Source of the DNA: Obscuribacter phosphatis_A
Lineage (GTDB): Bacteria; Cyanobacteriota; Vampirovibrionia; Obscuribacterales; Obscuribacteraceae
NCBI GenBank assembly: GCA_017303615.1
Contig: JAFLCK010000025.1
Span: 1-64,000, forward strand
Direction: 5' to 3'
DNA: 64,000 nucleotides
Positions 34,323-42,562 of this stretch are shown one piece after another (the first letter of the stretch is position 1; the number at the start of each line of letters is the position of its first letter). The notes below the pieces were generated by a model. That model was not told where the DNA came from, did no database searches, and was given only the letters and a program-made list of their open reading frames with translations. The position numbers were made by a program, and so were the translations under genes.

Positions 34323-35477
34323 GTGCAAGAAATTGAAACAATCGAAGAACTTTACCAGGTTCTGGCTCAGGGGCGCGGTTTGAACGGCTATGCCGTGCAG
34401 GGTCTCGACTTGTCTCAAGCCGAGCGCATTTTGATGGAAAGTGAGGTGAGAGGCTCGTACTTTCTGGGATGCCGCATATCTTCCCGTTTAGAACAAAGTC
34501 TCGAAGCTCGCGGAGCCTCTGTCTTTCCTTTCATCGAGGGGCTTATCTTCAATCCTTTTCGCCCATTCTTATATAGTGCGGCCGAGTTGTATGACAGATT
34601 CAATTTAGAGGACCCCCAATCTTACGATGATTGCCTCGATGCCAAAATTTTGGCGCATTTTAGAGAGGTCGGCGGTGCTTGCACCAGAGGCTTAATCAAT
34701 TCGCTTGCTCAGCGCCTGCACGACCATTCAATAGGCAACGCTATGGACGAGTTTCTCGAGAATATAGTCGGACCAGGCAAGCCTCGGCGCGGCATTGTCG
34801 CCATCATGGGCGGTCATGAAATGCGCCGCGGTGCCGCTGACTATTTTAGCGTCGCCTTAATGTCCTGGCGCCTCACTCAATTGGGTTATCTAATGGTCTC
34901 TGGTGGCGGCCCTGGCGCGATGGAAGCAACTCATGTCGGTGCCTGGTTTGCCGATCGCAGCCTCGACGAACTGGAGTCTGCTGTCTCCTATCTTTCCCAG
35001 GCTCCTGACTATAAGCATGAACTATGGCTCAGTTTGGCATTTAAGGTAATGCAGGATTATCCCGCTCCTGAGTCCAATCTCTACTACAGCTTGGGTGTGC
35101 CTACTTGGCTCTATGGACATGAGCCGCCCACCCCCTTCGCTTCTCACATCGCAAAATATTTTGCCAATAGTCTGCGCGAAGATGGTCTGGTCACGATAGC
35201 AACCAGTGGAATAATTTATGCGCCTGGCAGCGCCGGCACCATTCAGGAAATTTTTCAGGACCTGACGCAAAACCACTATTTAACCACTGGGATGGCATCA
35301 CCAATGGTTTTCTTCGGTCGCGAGTACTGGACAAAGACTAAGCCAGTCTATCCTTTTGTTAAACAGTTATCGGCCAACAAGCTTTATGATAAGGTCCTTA
35401 CAATATCGGATGATGTTGACGAAATCGTTCAATACATTCAAGAGCATCCGCCAATAGTGGCGCCTGTAGCACAATAG
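34323..35477 (+). CDS. LOG-family Rossmann-fold nucleotide-binding protein
   Basis: A 384-residue protein starting at GTG. The central region has the family fold: GIVAIMGGHEMRRG, LGYLMVSGGGPGAMEATHVG and, in place of the strict PGGxGTxxE motif, YAPGSAGTIQEIFQDL. The family includes cytokinin-activating phosphoribohydrolases (LOG) and related nucleotide 5'-monophosphate nucleosidases. The deviating motif (PGSAGT) and the 130-residue N-terminal extension place it in a divergent long-form subgroup, so activity on nucleotide monophosphates is only likely, not certain. It is followed after 14 bp by a ketopantoate reductase gene. Confidence 0.82.
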   Translation: MQEIETIEELYQVLAQGRGLNGYAVQGLDLSQAERILMESEVRGSYFLGCRISSRLEQSLEARGASVFPFIEGLIFNPFRPFLYSAAELYDRFNLEDPQSYDDCLDAKILAHFREVGGACTRGLINSLAQRLHDHSIGNAMDEFLENIVGPGKPRRGIVAIMGGHEMRRGAADYFSVALMSWRLTQLGYLMVSGGGPGAMEATHVGAWFADRSLDELESAVSYLSQAPDYKHELWLSLAFKVMQDYPAPESNLYYSLGVPTWLYGHEPPTPFASHIAKYFANSLREDGLVTIATSGIIYAPGSAGTIQEIFQDLTQNHYLTTGMASPMVFFGREYWTKTKPVYPFVKQLSANKLYDKVLTISDDVDEIVQYIQEHPPIVAPVAQ

Positions 35478-35491
35478 GAACGGAATTAGCG

Positions 35492-36430
35492 ATGAAATTT
35501 GCAATTTTTGGAACCGGGGGCGTTGGTGCCGTATTTGGTGCTCGACTTGCCGCAAGTGGAGAGGACGTAACCTTCGTGGCTCGTGGTGCTCATCTAGATG
35601 CTATTGAGAAAACTGGTCTGCTTGTGAAAAGTGCGGAACTGGGAGACACCAGGATTTTCCCTGCCAAAGCTGTAGCAAAGCTAGATGACTTAGATTACGA
35701 CTTCATCTTTCTAACCGTGAAGTTGTGGGACACGGTTAGCGCGATCGAAGCAATTCGTCCTTTTGTCTCAAGCTCCACCACCGTCATTTCCTTTCAGAAT
35801 GGTGTCACTAAGGACGACTTGCTAGCTGATGCCTTTGGGGCAGATAGAATTCTAGGCGGAATCAGTTATGTCGGAGCGACGATTTTAGAGCCAGGAGTCA
35901 TACAACAGAACGGCATTGTCCAAAAGCTTGTCTTTGGGGAGTTGAATAGTCGTGGTTCTATGGCATCAGAGCGTTGTCGCAATTTGAAGCAGTCTCTGGA
36001 GAGAGCCGGTGTGGAAGCCATAATCTCCGCAAACATTACTTCTGATATTTGGCAAAAGTTTATTGTTTTGGTCGCGATGAGCTCTGTTACAGCAGCCACT
36101 CGCCAGTCCATCGGCAAGGTCCGCAGCAATAGGCAGACAAGAGAACTCTTGCTTTCTGTTATGTTGGAGGTAAGAGATTTGGCGCTTTCCAGAGGCATCA
36201 CTTTGCCAGAGAATATTGTCGAGGACCGCATGCAATACCTTGATAGTCTTTCACCAGATGTCACAGCTTCTATGGAGTATGACCTGCGTATGGGCAATCG
36301 ACTGGAGCTACCCTGGCTAGCAGGCGCTGTGGTCGATATGGCTGCCGCAGCAAAACCGCCGCTAGCGGTACCGGCTTGCAAGATTCTTTCAGCTATTCTT
36401 TCGCCCTTTGTGCAAGGTGCACCAAATTAG
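35492..36430 (+). CDS. panE: 2-dehydropantoate 2-reductase (ketopantoate reductase family)
   Basis: A 312-residue NADPH-dependent reductase of pantothenate/CoA biosynthesis type. The N-terminal Rossmann motif is IFGTGGVGAVFGARL, followed by VTFVARGAHLDAI, TVKLWDTVSAIEAI and SFQNGVTKDDLL, all standard for ApbA/PanE proteins. The catalytic lysine region (ITSDIWQKFIVLVAMSSVTA) and SMEYDLRMGNRLELPWLAGA in the C-terminal domain are present. Length is typical. Many paralogues act on other 2-oxo acids, so the exact substrate is not certain. It is 14 bp downstream of the LOG-family gene, and its last 4 bp overlap the convergent regulator gene. Confidence 0.9.
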   Translation: MKFAIFGTGGVGAVFGARLAASGEDVTFVARGAHLDAIEKTGLLVKSAELGDTRIFPAKAVAKLDDLDYDFIFLTVKLWDTVSAIEAIRPFVSSSTTVISFQNGVTKDDLLADAFGADRILGGISYVGATILEPGVIQQNGIVQKLVFGELNSRGSMASERCRNLKQSLERAGVEAIISANITSDIWQKFIVLVAMSSVTAATRQSIGKVRSNRQTRELLLSVMLEVRDLALSRGITLPENIVEDRMQYLDSLSPDVTASMEYDLRMGNRLELPWLAGAVVDMAAAAKPPLAVPACKILSAILSPFVQGAPN

Positions 36431-37215
36431 TAGACTCTCCGCCGTCCTGGTTTTCTATAATTCTTGATTTCGTTTCTTCTCTTCAGTTTTGGTATCTCCA
36501 GAATAGTCATGAGAGCCTCAGTCGGAAGATCTGGTAGCTTGTCGCTGATCCATTGAGGCAGAAACCTTTTTAGATTTGGCAGGAACAAACGTTGTTCTCT
36601 GGTGAGTTTTTGGTAGATTCCTTCAACAACTTTCCTCGATGCGTACGCCTCTCCCAAAAGCCAGAGTTCTCTAAATGCTCTACCTACCTCTGTTTCACCC
36701 AGCGCAATTTTACGATTGCCCACCGCCTTGAAGTTGACCCTGGCCTCTCTTAAATATCCTATTCCTTGCTGGGCATCGAAGATTATCTGCTCTGCCTTGA
36801 ATCCACACTTTACGCCTCTGCAGAGAAAGCGAGTATGTCTCCCCGGTAGGACTCCGGCTTTTCTTCTAAACAAGGACTTCTCTTGTACTTGTTCTGCTCT
36901 TGTTTGATTTGTAGTTGCCATATCGCCGGCAAAGGCTTTGCGCTTAATTGCGGCTAGCCTTTCTTCTGGAACTGGTTTGTTTCTTGGATCATATCTTCTG
37001 TAGACACCCCAAGTAAGTCGCTCTAGATATCCAGCTTTTGCCTGTCTGCTTAGAAATGAGTCCAGAGTGGCGCGGAGCTTGATCAGCTGTAGTAGTTCTC
37101 TTGTCGTGAAAATATAATTGTATGGCGCACTTGCGATGTAGCGCTTTACGTAGATGAGGGCGAGTGCATCACTCTTTGTTTCCTTTATAGACTTTTGTTT
37201 CCTGCGCATTAGCAT
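36427..37215 (-). CDS. AbiEi/DUF6088-like transcriptional regulator (orphan antitoxin-type)
   Basis: A 262-residue basic protein. The N-terminal part (about 20-75) is a winged-helix like that of AbiEi antitoxins: FTTRELLQLIKLRATLDSFL then AGYLERLTWGVYRRYDPRN, matching the DUF6088 pattern in which a helix-turn-helix is followed by a wing ending in GVY. The middle contains GVLPGRHTRFLCRGVK, and the C-terminus is Lys/Arg-rich. AbiEi proteins are antitoxins and autorepressors of type IV AbiE systems; here no AbiEii nucleotidyltransferase-like toxin gene is adjacent. An ATG at 37209 is an alternative start. A perfect palindrome lies 115 bp upstream and could be its operator. Confidence 0.62.
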   Translation of the reverse strand: MLMRRKQKSIKETKSDALALIYVKRYIASAPYNYIFTTRELLQLIKLRATLDSFLSRQAKAGYLERLTWGVYRRYDPRNKPVPEERLAAIKRKAFAGDMATTNQTRAEQVQEKSLFRRKAGVLPGRHTRFLCRGVKCGFKAEQIIFDAQQGIGYLREARVNFKAVGNRKIALGETEVGRAFRELWLLGEAYASRKVVEGIYQKLTREQRLFLPNLKRFLPQWISDKLPDLPTEALMTILEIPKLKRRNEIKNYRKPGRRRVY

Positions 37216-37329
37216 CTCTCCATGACGGTTGGATGTGATATGGGCTCCTACTATGTAAGACGTGATCTGCCAGGAAAAAGTTCAATTCAGCTGAGCAAAA
37301 TTCAGATTAAACGTTTCCTCAATCTTGTT

Positions 37330-37375
37330 TTGGAAGATCGCAAGAATTTCCCGGGAAATTCTTGCGATCTTCCAA
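37330..37375. repeat. 46-bp perfect palindrome without loop
   Basis: Each 23-nt arm is the exact reverse complement of the other, centred on CCCGGG (37350-37355). The outer ends are TTGGAAGATCG and CGATCTTCCAA. It lies in the 290-bp gap between the divergent AbiEi-like gene and the peroxiredoxin-like gene, so it is not an ordinary terminator. It may be an operator, cruciform or recombination site; assembly artefact cannot be excluded. Confidence 0.9.
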
Positions 37376-37505
37376 GTATCAATCTACAGCCCAAAGATTC
37401 ATTTCGAAAAACATTCCGCCGCCCTGTTGTCAAGTGCTCTGGCGCGTAAAATAGTTTTTTAAATCTCTATCTTTAGTTCAAGAACACTCAAAAAGGTAAG
37501 CAAAG

Positions 37506-38066
37506 ATGGCAAGAACATATTCCACTATGACAATGGCTATCGGCTCTTTAGCTCCAGACTTCACCCTCATGGACGTAGTTACCGGCGCTGAAGTTTCAAT
37601 GAGTGGTTTTATTGGTCAGAAAGCCATTCTCGTAATATTCCTTTGTAGGCATTGTCCTTTCGTTAAGCACCTGCAAGAGGAACTTGGACGCCTAGCGAAA
37701 GAGTACATGCCCCGAGGGCTTGCAGTGATTGGTATTTCAAGTAACGATGCGGTTGCTTATCCGATGGATTCTCCAGAGTCTCTGAAGGAATTTGCCCAGG
37801 AACAGGGATACGAATTTCCGATTTGCTTTGATGGTGACCAGGCAGTAGCTAGGAGTTATGATGCGGCCTGTACTCCAGATTTTTTCCTGTTTGACTCGAA
37901 TCACAGGTTAACCTATAGAGGTCAATTTGATGATAGTAGACCCTCTCTGGACATACCTGTAACAGGCAAGGATCTGAAAGAAGCAATTGAAGCAACTATG
38001 AGCGGTCATCCTTGTGTGGAAGACCAGAAACCGAGTCTTGGTTGCAACATTAAGTGGAAGTTTTAA
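37506..38066 (+). CDS. Thioredoxin-fold peroxiredoxin-like protein
   Basis: A 186-residue AhpC/TSA-Redoxin family protein: GSLAPDFTLMDVVTGAEV, then the active-site region VIFLCRHCPFVKHLQEELGR and GISSNDAVAYPMDSPES. The resolving region reads CRHCPFVK, i.e. a CxxC motif near residues 46-49, typical of the thioredoxin/PRX_like proteins with the RHCPFV signature. Later segments YDAACTPDFFLFDSNHRLTY and YRGQFDDSRP are also standard; the C-terminus has GCNIKWK. Probably a cytoplasmic thiol reductase or peroxidase; substrate unknown. It begins at ATG 37506, 6 bp after AAAAGGTAAG. Confidence 0.88.
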   Translation: MARTYSTMTMAIGSLAPDFTLMDVVTGAEVSMSGFIGQKAILVIFLCRHCPFVKHLQEELGRLAKEYMPRGLAVIGISSNDAVAYPMDSPESLKEFAQEQGYEFPICFDGDQAVARSYDAACTPDFFLFDSNHRLTYRGQFDDSRPSLDIPVTGKDLKEAIEATMSGHPCVEDQKPSLGCNIKWKF

Positions 38067-38146
38067 GATTTAATATCTTAGCCTGAATTGTAGACTTTCT
38101 GATAGAGCTTTTGATACATAAACGTTGTCTGGTTTTGGCTTACAGT

Positions 38147-38872
38147 CTACTTAATTGGTAAGGCGATTGTGCCGATTGTCTTTTGATCAGGATAGCTTTT
38201 GATTTGAAAAATAATGCTAGGCTTCAGTGCCGCATCGCTATCGGTCTTGCTCTTTAGGAATATCTTTCCAGCACTTCTTTCTCCCGGAAAGATTATTCGG
38301 TTTCCGAATATCAGTCCGGCTAATTCTCTTCTTGCTTGGTCTTTACCGTAATAAAGATGAGCCGGTGAATTTTTTGACTTGTTTAAGTCGAACGATAAAG
38401 GTCCTGAGCCAATGCTTGCGATTGAGCCGAGCACAAAAGCGCTGTCGCCGGGAATATTGACTTTTGCTGGAGCAGAAATAATTTCGTTGAGTTGCTTGGG
38501 TAGATTTTCGTCATTATGTGTAACTTTAGAGTGCTCTTTTCTATTTTGCGTTACCTTGAACTGAGCCATAAGACGGGCGTTGTCTCCGTCTACAAATAAA
38601 GCCCTTTCTGAGTTGCTCTGAAACGAGACAGTAATTGACTTGCCGTCATCGCTTGAGACTGCCTCTCCGATTAACTCTCCCTCTTTGAGGGGAGTGTCCA
38701 GCTTATTCTTCTCTGGCGCCAGAATATTTGTAGAAAGAGGATCTTCTCTTTCTTGCGAATTGGTCGGTAGCGCATAACTAGAAAACACAGCAATCAATAG
38801 TGCTAACGCAATCCGATTAGACTTAAAAAAGTCAGAAGTGATTTTTCTATTGGGACTACTCTTCGCTATCAT
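38147..38872 (-). CDS. Periplasmic accessory protein of the MacB-type export operon, unknown family
   Basis: A 241-residue protein with an N-terminal hydrophobic segment (IALALLIAVFSSYALPTNSQ), probably a signal peptide. The rest is beta-rich (GKSITVSFQSNSERALFVDG, GRSAGKIFLKSKTDSDAALK, SIIFQIKSYPDQKTIGTIAL) and resembles an Ig-like or immunoglobulin-fold surface protein, but I do not recognise a family. Its ATG overlaps the stop of the ABC ATPase gene (ATGA), so it is translated as the last gene of the efflux operon and probably works with it in the periplasm. Confidence 0.68.
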   Translation of the reverse strand: MIAKSSPNRKITSDFFKSNRIALALLIAVFSSYALPTNSQEREDPLSTNILAPEKNKLDTPLKEGELIGEAVSSDDGKSITVSFQSNSERALFVDGDNARLMAQFKVTQNRKEHSKVTHNDENLPKQLNEIISAPAKVNIPGDSAFVLGSIASIGSGPLSFDLNKSKNSPAHLYYGKDQARRELAGLIFGNRIIFPGERSAGKIFLKSKTDSDAALKPSIIFQIKSYPDQKTIGTIALPIK

Positions 38873-39561
38873 TGTGTATCTTCCTGAATGAGACCGTCCT
38901 TTACTTTTATAACTCGTTTGGCATGTGATGCCGTTTCGGGATCGTGGGTTACGATGATGACTGTCATTCCTTCTTCCACTAGTCTATTGAAGAGACCCAT
39001 TATCTCTCGGGCTGTATTGCTGTCTAGTGCACCGGTTGGTTCGTCTGCTAAGAGAATGCGCGGACTATTGACGATGGCTCGGGCTATGGCTACGCGCTGT
39101 TGTTGTCCGCCTGATAGCTCGTTTGGTTTGTGTTCCATGCGGCTGCTCAAGCCGAGTTCACTTAGCGCAAGTTCGGCTTTGACCTTGCGATTTACTTTCG
39201 GGACCTTTGCATAAACAAGAGGCAGCATGACATTTTGCAGTGCGGTCATACTATGTAATAAATTGAATTGTTGAAAGACAAAACCGATAGTGCGATTGCG
39301 AATGGCTGCCAATTCGTCGTCGCTTCTTGCTGTGATATCTTGACCGTCCAAAATGTAAGTGCCTGATGTTGGTTTGTCTAAGCAGCCGATTATATTCATG
39401 AGAGTCGATTTGCCTGAGCCCGATGTGCCCATGATTGCCACGTATTCGCCCTGCTTGATTTCGAGTGAGACGCCGCGCAGGGCATAAACCGGTTCGGCCG
39501 AGAGATTGTAGGTTCTGACAATCTCTCTTAGTTTGATTACGGTTTCAGGCTCTTTTGTCAT
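38869..39561 (-). CDS. ABC transporter ATPase, MacB/LolD type
   Basis: A 230-residue nucleotide-binding subunit: Walker A GTSGSGKST, Q-loop FQQFNLL, signature LSGGQQQR, Walker B ILLADEPTGALD and switch His VTHD. The opening IKLREIVRTYNLSAEPVYAL and the LRGVSLEIKQGEYVAIMG segment are typical of the MacB/LolD/FtsE subfamily, which powers mechanotransmission rather than pore transport. ATG at 39561 is chosen; an in-frame ATG at 39678 lies inside the permease gene and adds a non-family 39-residue leader. Gap to the permease stop is 10 bp. In E. coli MacB the two halves are fused; here they are separate. Confidence 0.94.
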   Translation of the reverse strand: MTKEPETVIKLREIVRTYNLSAEPVYALRGVSLEIKQGEYVAIMGTSGSGKSTLMNIIGCLDKPTSGTYILDGQDITARSDDELAAIRNRTIGFVFQQFNLLHSMTALQNVMLPLVYAKVPKVNRKVKAELALSELGLSSRMEHKPNELSGGQQQRVAIARAIVNSPRILLADEPTGALDSNTAREIMGLFNRLVEEGMTVIIVTHDPETASHAKRVIKVKDGLIQEDTQ

Positions 39562-39571
39562 TGCTCGATTG

Positions 39572-40816
39572 CTACTCGCTGCGCAGGGCAATGATAGGGT
39601 CGAGGCGAGCAGCTTTTCTTGCTGGGTAGATGCCGAAAAATAGACCGATAGCCAGCGAAACACAGAAAGAAAGAACAACCGAAGCTGGTGTCACATCGGT
39701 TTTCCAGTTGGCAAATTGGCTCAGGGCTGAGGCCCCTGCCACACCTAGTCCGATGCCTAGTATGCCGCCTGTCAGGGACATCAGCACTGCTTCGATGACG
39801 AATTGGGCGAGAATTTCTGAGTACTTAGCGCCAATCGCTTTGCGTATGCCTATCTCTTTGGTTCGCTCGGTGACCGAGACGAGCATGATATTCATAATGC
39901 CGATGCCTCCGACCAATAGTGAAATGCCGGCGGTGGCTCCGAGCAATAGGCTGAAGACGCCTGTTATCGACTGAGCGGTTTGCATGATGTCGGCTTGAGT
40001 GCGCAGTGTGAAATCGTCGCTGTCTGGATTTTGGATATTGTGGCGTAATCTGAGCAGGTTTGTGATCTGGAACTGCGCCTGCAGGTCTTCGTTTTCTTTG
40101 GCGCGGACCAAGATGCTCTTAACTTGTTTGCCGGTTACGGCATTGAGTCCGACTAGAGTGGCATAGCCTGTGGTAAGTGGAATGAAAATTTGGTCGTCCA
40201 TGTCCATCATCTGAGTAACGCCTTTGTGCTCCATTACTCCGATTACTTCGAAAAGTTCGCCTCTGATGAGCACCTGCTTGCGCATTGGGCTTTCGCCGCT
40301 GGCACCGAAGAGGTTATTGGCGACGGTCTCACCCAGCACGCAAACTCGGCTCGCTTCTTTCATATCAGTGCTGCTGAAGAAGCGTCCCTTGGCCGGGTAG
40401 AAATTACGAATGTCGACATAAGATGGTTCTGTCGCTACTACCGATGTGCTGGTATTCTGTTCGCCGTATTGTGCTTGAAAGCCCGAATTGTACTGTGCCG
40501 CTACATCTTCTACGGCTGGACAAGTTTCTCTGATTGCCTGCGCATCGTCATAGGTAAGAGTTGCCGCCGAGCCTTGACCTTGTGAAATACTTGAGAGATT
40601 GGCTGCCCCTGGTCTGACATAAATCAAATTGACTCCAAGGCTCTGTACCTGCTTTTCAGCCTCTAGCTTGGCTCCTTGACCGATGCCCAAAAGAGTGATC
40701 ACCGAAGCGATACCAATAACGATACCAAGAACAGTGAGGGCACTGCGCAATCTGTTGCTGAGAATGCCTTGCCAGGCTATTGCGAGTAATTCTGATAACT
40801 CTTCCAGTGATTTCAT
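39572..40816 (-). CDS. ABC transporter permease, MacB type
   Basis: A 414-residue permease with an N-terminal transmembrane helix after SNRLRSALTVLGIVIGIASV, a large periplasmic core domain (MacB_PCD, about 60-270), and three C-terminal helices of the FtsX domain (GVFSLLLGATAGISLLVGGI, MNIMLVSVTERTKEIGIRKA, FVIEAVLMSLTGGILGIGLG). ERTKEIGIRKAIGA is the classic coupling-helix motif. Together with the ATPase it should form a type VII ABC mechanotransmitter passing substrates from periplasm to a TolC-like channel. Gene order permease-ATPase is conserved in such split MacB systems. Confidence 0.94.
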   Translation of the reverse strand: MKSLEELSELLAIAWQGILSNRLRSALTVLGIVIGIASVITLLGIGQGAKLEAEKQVQSLGVNLIYVRPGAANLSSISQGQGSAATLTYDDAQAIRETCPAVEDVAAQYNSGFQAQYGEQNTSTSVVATEPSYVDIRNFYPAKGRFFSSTDMKEASRVCVLGETVANNLFGASGESPMRKQVLIRGELFEVIGVMEHKGVTQMMDMDDQIFIPLTTGYATLVGLNAVTGKQVKSILVRAKENEDLQAQFQITNLLRLRHNIQNPDSDDFTLRTQADIMQTAQSITGVFSLLLGATAGISLLVGGIGIMNIMLVSVTERTKEIGIRKAIGAKYSEILAQFVIEAVLMSLTGGILGIGLGVAGASALSQFANWKTDVTPASVVLSFCVSLAIGLFFGIYPARKAARLDPIIALRSE

Positions 40817-40844
40817 TATCTAGAAACTTTTAGATGGAGCAGTG

Positions 40845-42383
40845 TCAATTGCCGAAGCCTCTGGTCATGCGTCCGGCGCCGCCCATGCGCATTGCCGAGG
40901 CACCAGGACCGCTGCCCTGTCCGGGCTGCTGTCTGCCGCCATAGCCTTCTTTAGCCAGTTGCTCGCGACTTAGTCCCTGGAATATTTTGTCTCCGTCTTT
41001 CAAACCTTCAGTAATGACTATGTCTCTGCCGGTGGTTGGTCCAGTCTTGACCGGCTTGAATTCCGGTTCGCCTTTCGCATCCGGCATAAAGACGCCGCTC
41101 TGTCCCTTACGTGAAATAACGCAGACTGTCGGGACAGTGATGGCGTCATCAAGTTCGCCTACGATAAATTTCGCAGAGACATTCATGCCTGCTAAAAGCT
41201 GGCTGTCTTTGTCGAGCGGCTCGGCATGCACTTCAAATGTTGTGACGTTGGATGTTACGATGGCCGCCGGAGCTATCTGTGTCACCTTGCCTCGGAATAT
41301 TTTGTCTGGATAGGCTGTGGCAGTTATTTCTACGGGCTGACCAAGCTTTATTTTTGGCAAATTCGATTCGGAAACCTGTGCCACCATCTCTAGTGAACCT
41401 GCCAGAGCCACAATCGAACTCGATGTGGCTGAAGTTGTAGCTGCCGAAGTTGTCGGTGTGACAATCGCTCCGGCGTCGGTGTATTTCTGTGTTATCACTC
41501 CGGCAAAGGGGGCTTTGATGCGAGTGTCGTTGATGAGGCTTTCCACGCGCATCAACTGCCCTTTGGCTTGCATGGCGCTGTGCCTTGCTGCCTCTATATC
41601 TTCTTTGCGATAGCCGGCGCGCATCAGGGCATGCTGCTCGGCGATGGCGTTCATTTCGGCAAGGCTCTGTGCCAGAGCGGCTTCCGCTTGTTCTTTCTCT
41701 TGTTTGGCCGCCCTGAGCTGCGATTTGGTTACTTCCGCCTGCGTATCGGCATCGATTCCGGCTTGGTCGGAAACAGCCCCTTCCTGTGCCAGATAGGTCT
41801 GTCTTTTGGCAAAGGTTTCGTTGCGACTGAGCTGAATGGTCAGAGCTTCAACCTGTGCTTCCAGTCTCTGTATGTTTTCCTTGGCTTGGCGGGCGGCGTT
41901 CTTGGCTTTCAATTCTTGATAGCGCGCTTGGGAGACTTCTTGTGGTCGATTACCGCTCTCAAGCTTGCTTACATTATCGAGAGCGGCGAGGTAAGCTCCT
42001 CTGGCTGCCGCTGCGTCACCCAACAAATTGCTGTCGTCCATGACTGCTATCAGCTGACCTTCTTTTACTCGGTCGCCCTGCTTAACGAGAAGGGTTTTTA
42101 ACAAGCCTGTTTGTTTGGGGCTGATTTTTACTTCCTGTATGGGCTTGATCAGTCCAGTTGCCAGTACATAAATCTTGGCTCGACCGCGTTTAACAGCGAT
42201 GAGGTTTTTGCTGATTTCTTCTTTCTCGTGACCAGCTTTGTTTTGCTCAAAGAAATAGTAGCCACCACCGGCGATGCTTAGCAGAAGCGCCCCGACCAAG
42301 CCTTTCTTCACCCAGTTCTTCTTGTTTCTGGGATTGCTAAGTTTGCTGGTGTCGTTTTGTGTGCTGGTCATATCAGTAAGCAT
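40845..42383 (-). CDS. HlyD/MacA-type membrane-fusion protein
   Basis: A 512-residue periplasmic adaptor. One N-terminal membrane anchor (about residues 27-46, GLVGALLLSIAGGGYYFFEQ); then a lipoyl-like half (KISPKQTGLLKTLLVKQGDR), a long coiled-coil hairpin (about 140-270), the second lipoyl half (IKAPFAGVITQKYTDAGAIV) and beta-barrel (LPKIKLGQPVEITATAYPDK). The C-terminal tail is Gly/Met/Arg-rich (RMGGAGRMTRGFGN). Such proteins link the inner-membrane MacB permease to the outer-membrane TolC. It sits between the TolC-like gene and the permease with a 28-bp gap, and the 22-bp repeats lie just upstream. Confidence 0.93.
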   Translation of the reverse strand: MLTDMTSTQNDTSKLSNPRNKKNWVKKGLVGALLLSIAGGGYYFFEQNKAGHEKEEISKNLIAVKRGRAKIYVLATGLIKPIQEVKISPKQTGLLKTLLVKQGDRVKEGQLIAVMDDSNLLGDAAAARGAYLAALDNVSKLESGNRPQEVSQARYQELKAKNAARQAKENIQRLEAQVEALTIQLSRNETFAKRQTYLAQEGAVSDQAGIDADTQAEVTKSQLRAAKQEKEQAEAALAQSLAEMNAIAEQHALMRAGYRKEDIEAARHSAMQAKGQLMRVESLINDTRIKAPFAGVITQKYTDAGAIVTPTTSAATTSATSSSIVALAGSLEMVAQVSESNLPKIKLGQPVEITATAYPDKIFRGKVTQIAPAAIVTSNVTTFEVHAEPLDKDSQLLAGMNVSAKFIVGELDDAITVPTVCVISRKGQSGVFMPDAKGEPEFKPVKTGPTTGRDIVITEGLKDGDKIFQGLSREQLAKEGYGGRQQPGQGSGPGASAMRMGGAGRMTRGFGN

Positions 42384-42430
42384 ATCTAATTATTTTAGGG
42401 GCAAGCAAATAAGTTTGTTTTTTTCGATTG

Positions 42431-42552
42431 TTTCAAGTCTCAGTTTCTGGTGTTTCAAGTCTTAATTTCTGGTGTTTCAAGTCATTGATTTCGCTATTTC
42501 AAGTCTTAATTTCTGGTGTTTCAAGTCATTGGTTTCGTTATTTCAAGTCTCT
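42431..42552. repeat. 22-bp phased tandem repeat between tolC-like and macA-like genes
   Basis: Five consecutive 22-bp units begin with TTTCAAGTC at 42431, 42453, 42475, 42497 and 42519, with a partial sixth at 42541. Two subtypes alternate (ending TTTCTGGTG or TTTCGYTA). The spacing is exactly 22 bp, about two helical turns, so the TTTCAAGTC boxes face the same side of DNA. It lies in the 179-bp non-coding gap inside the efflux operon. Confidence 0.9.
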
Positions 42553-42562
42553 AGTATTGTCC

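Noticed and set aside
37222..37449. 75-residue plus-strand frame spanning the palindrome
   Set aside because: The palindrome produces the open reading; no ribosome site and no recognisable domain support it.
42431..42552. CRISPR array
   Set aside because: The 22-bp units are contiguous with no unique spacers, and no cas gene is nearby.
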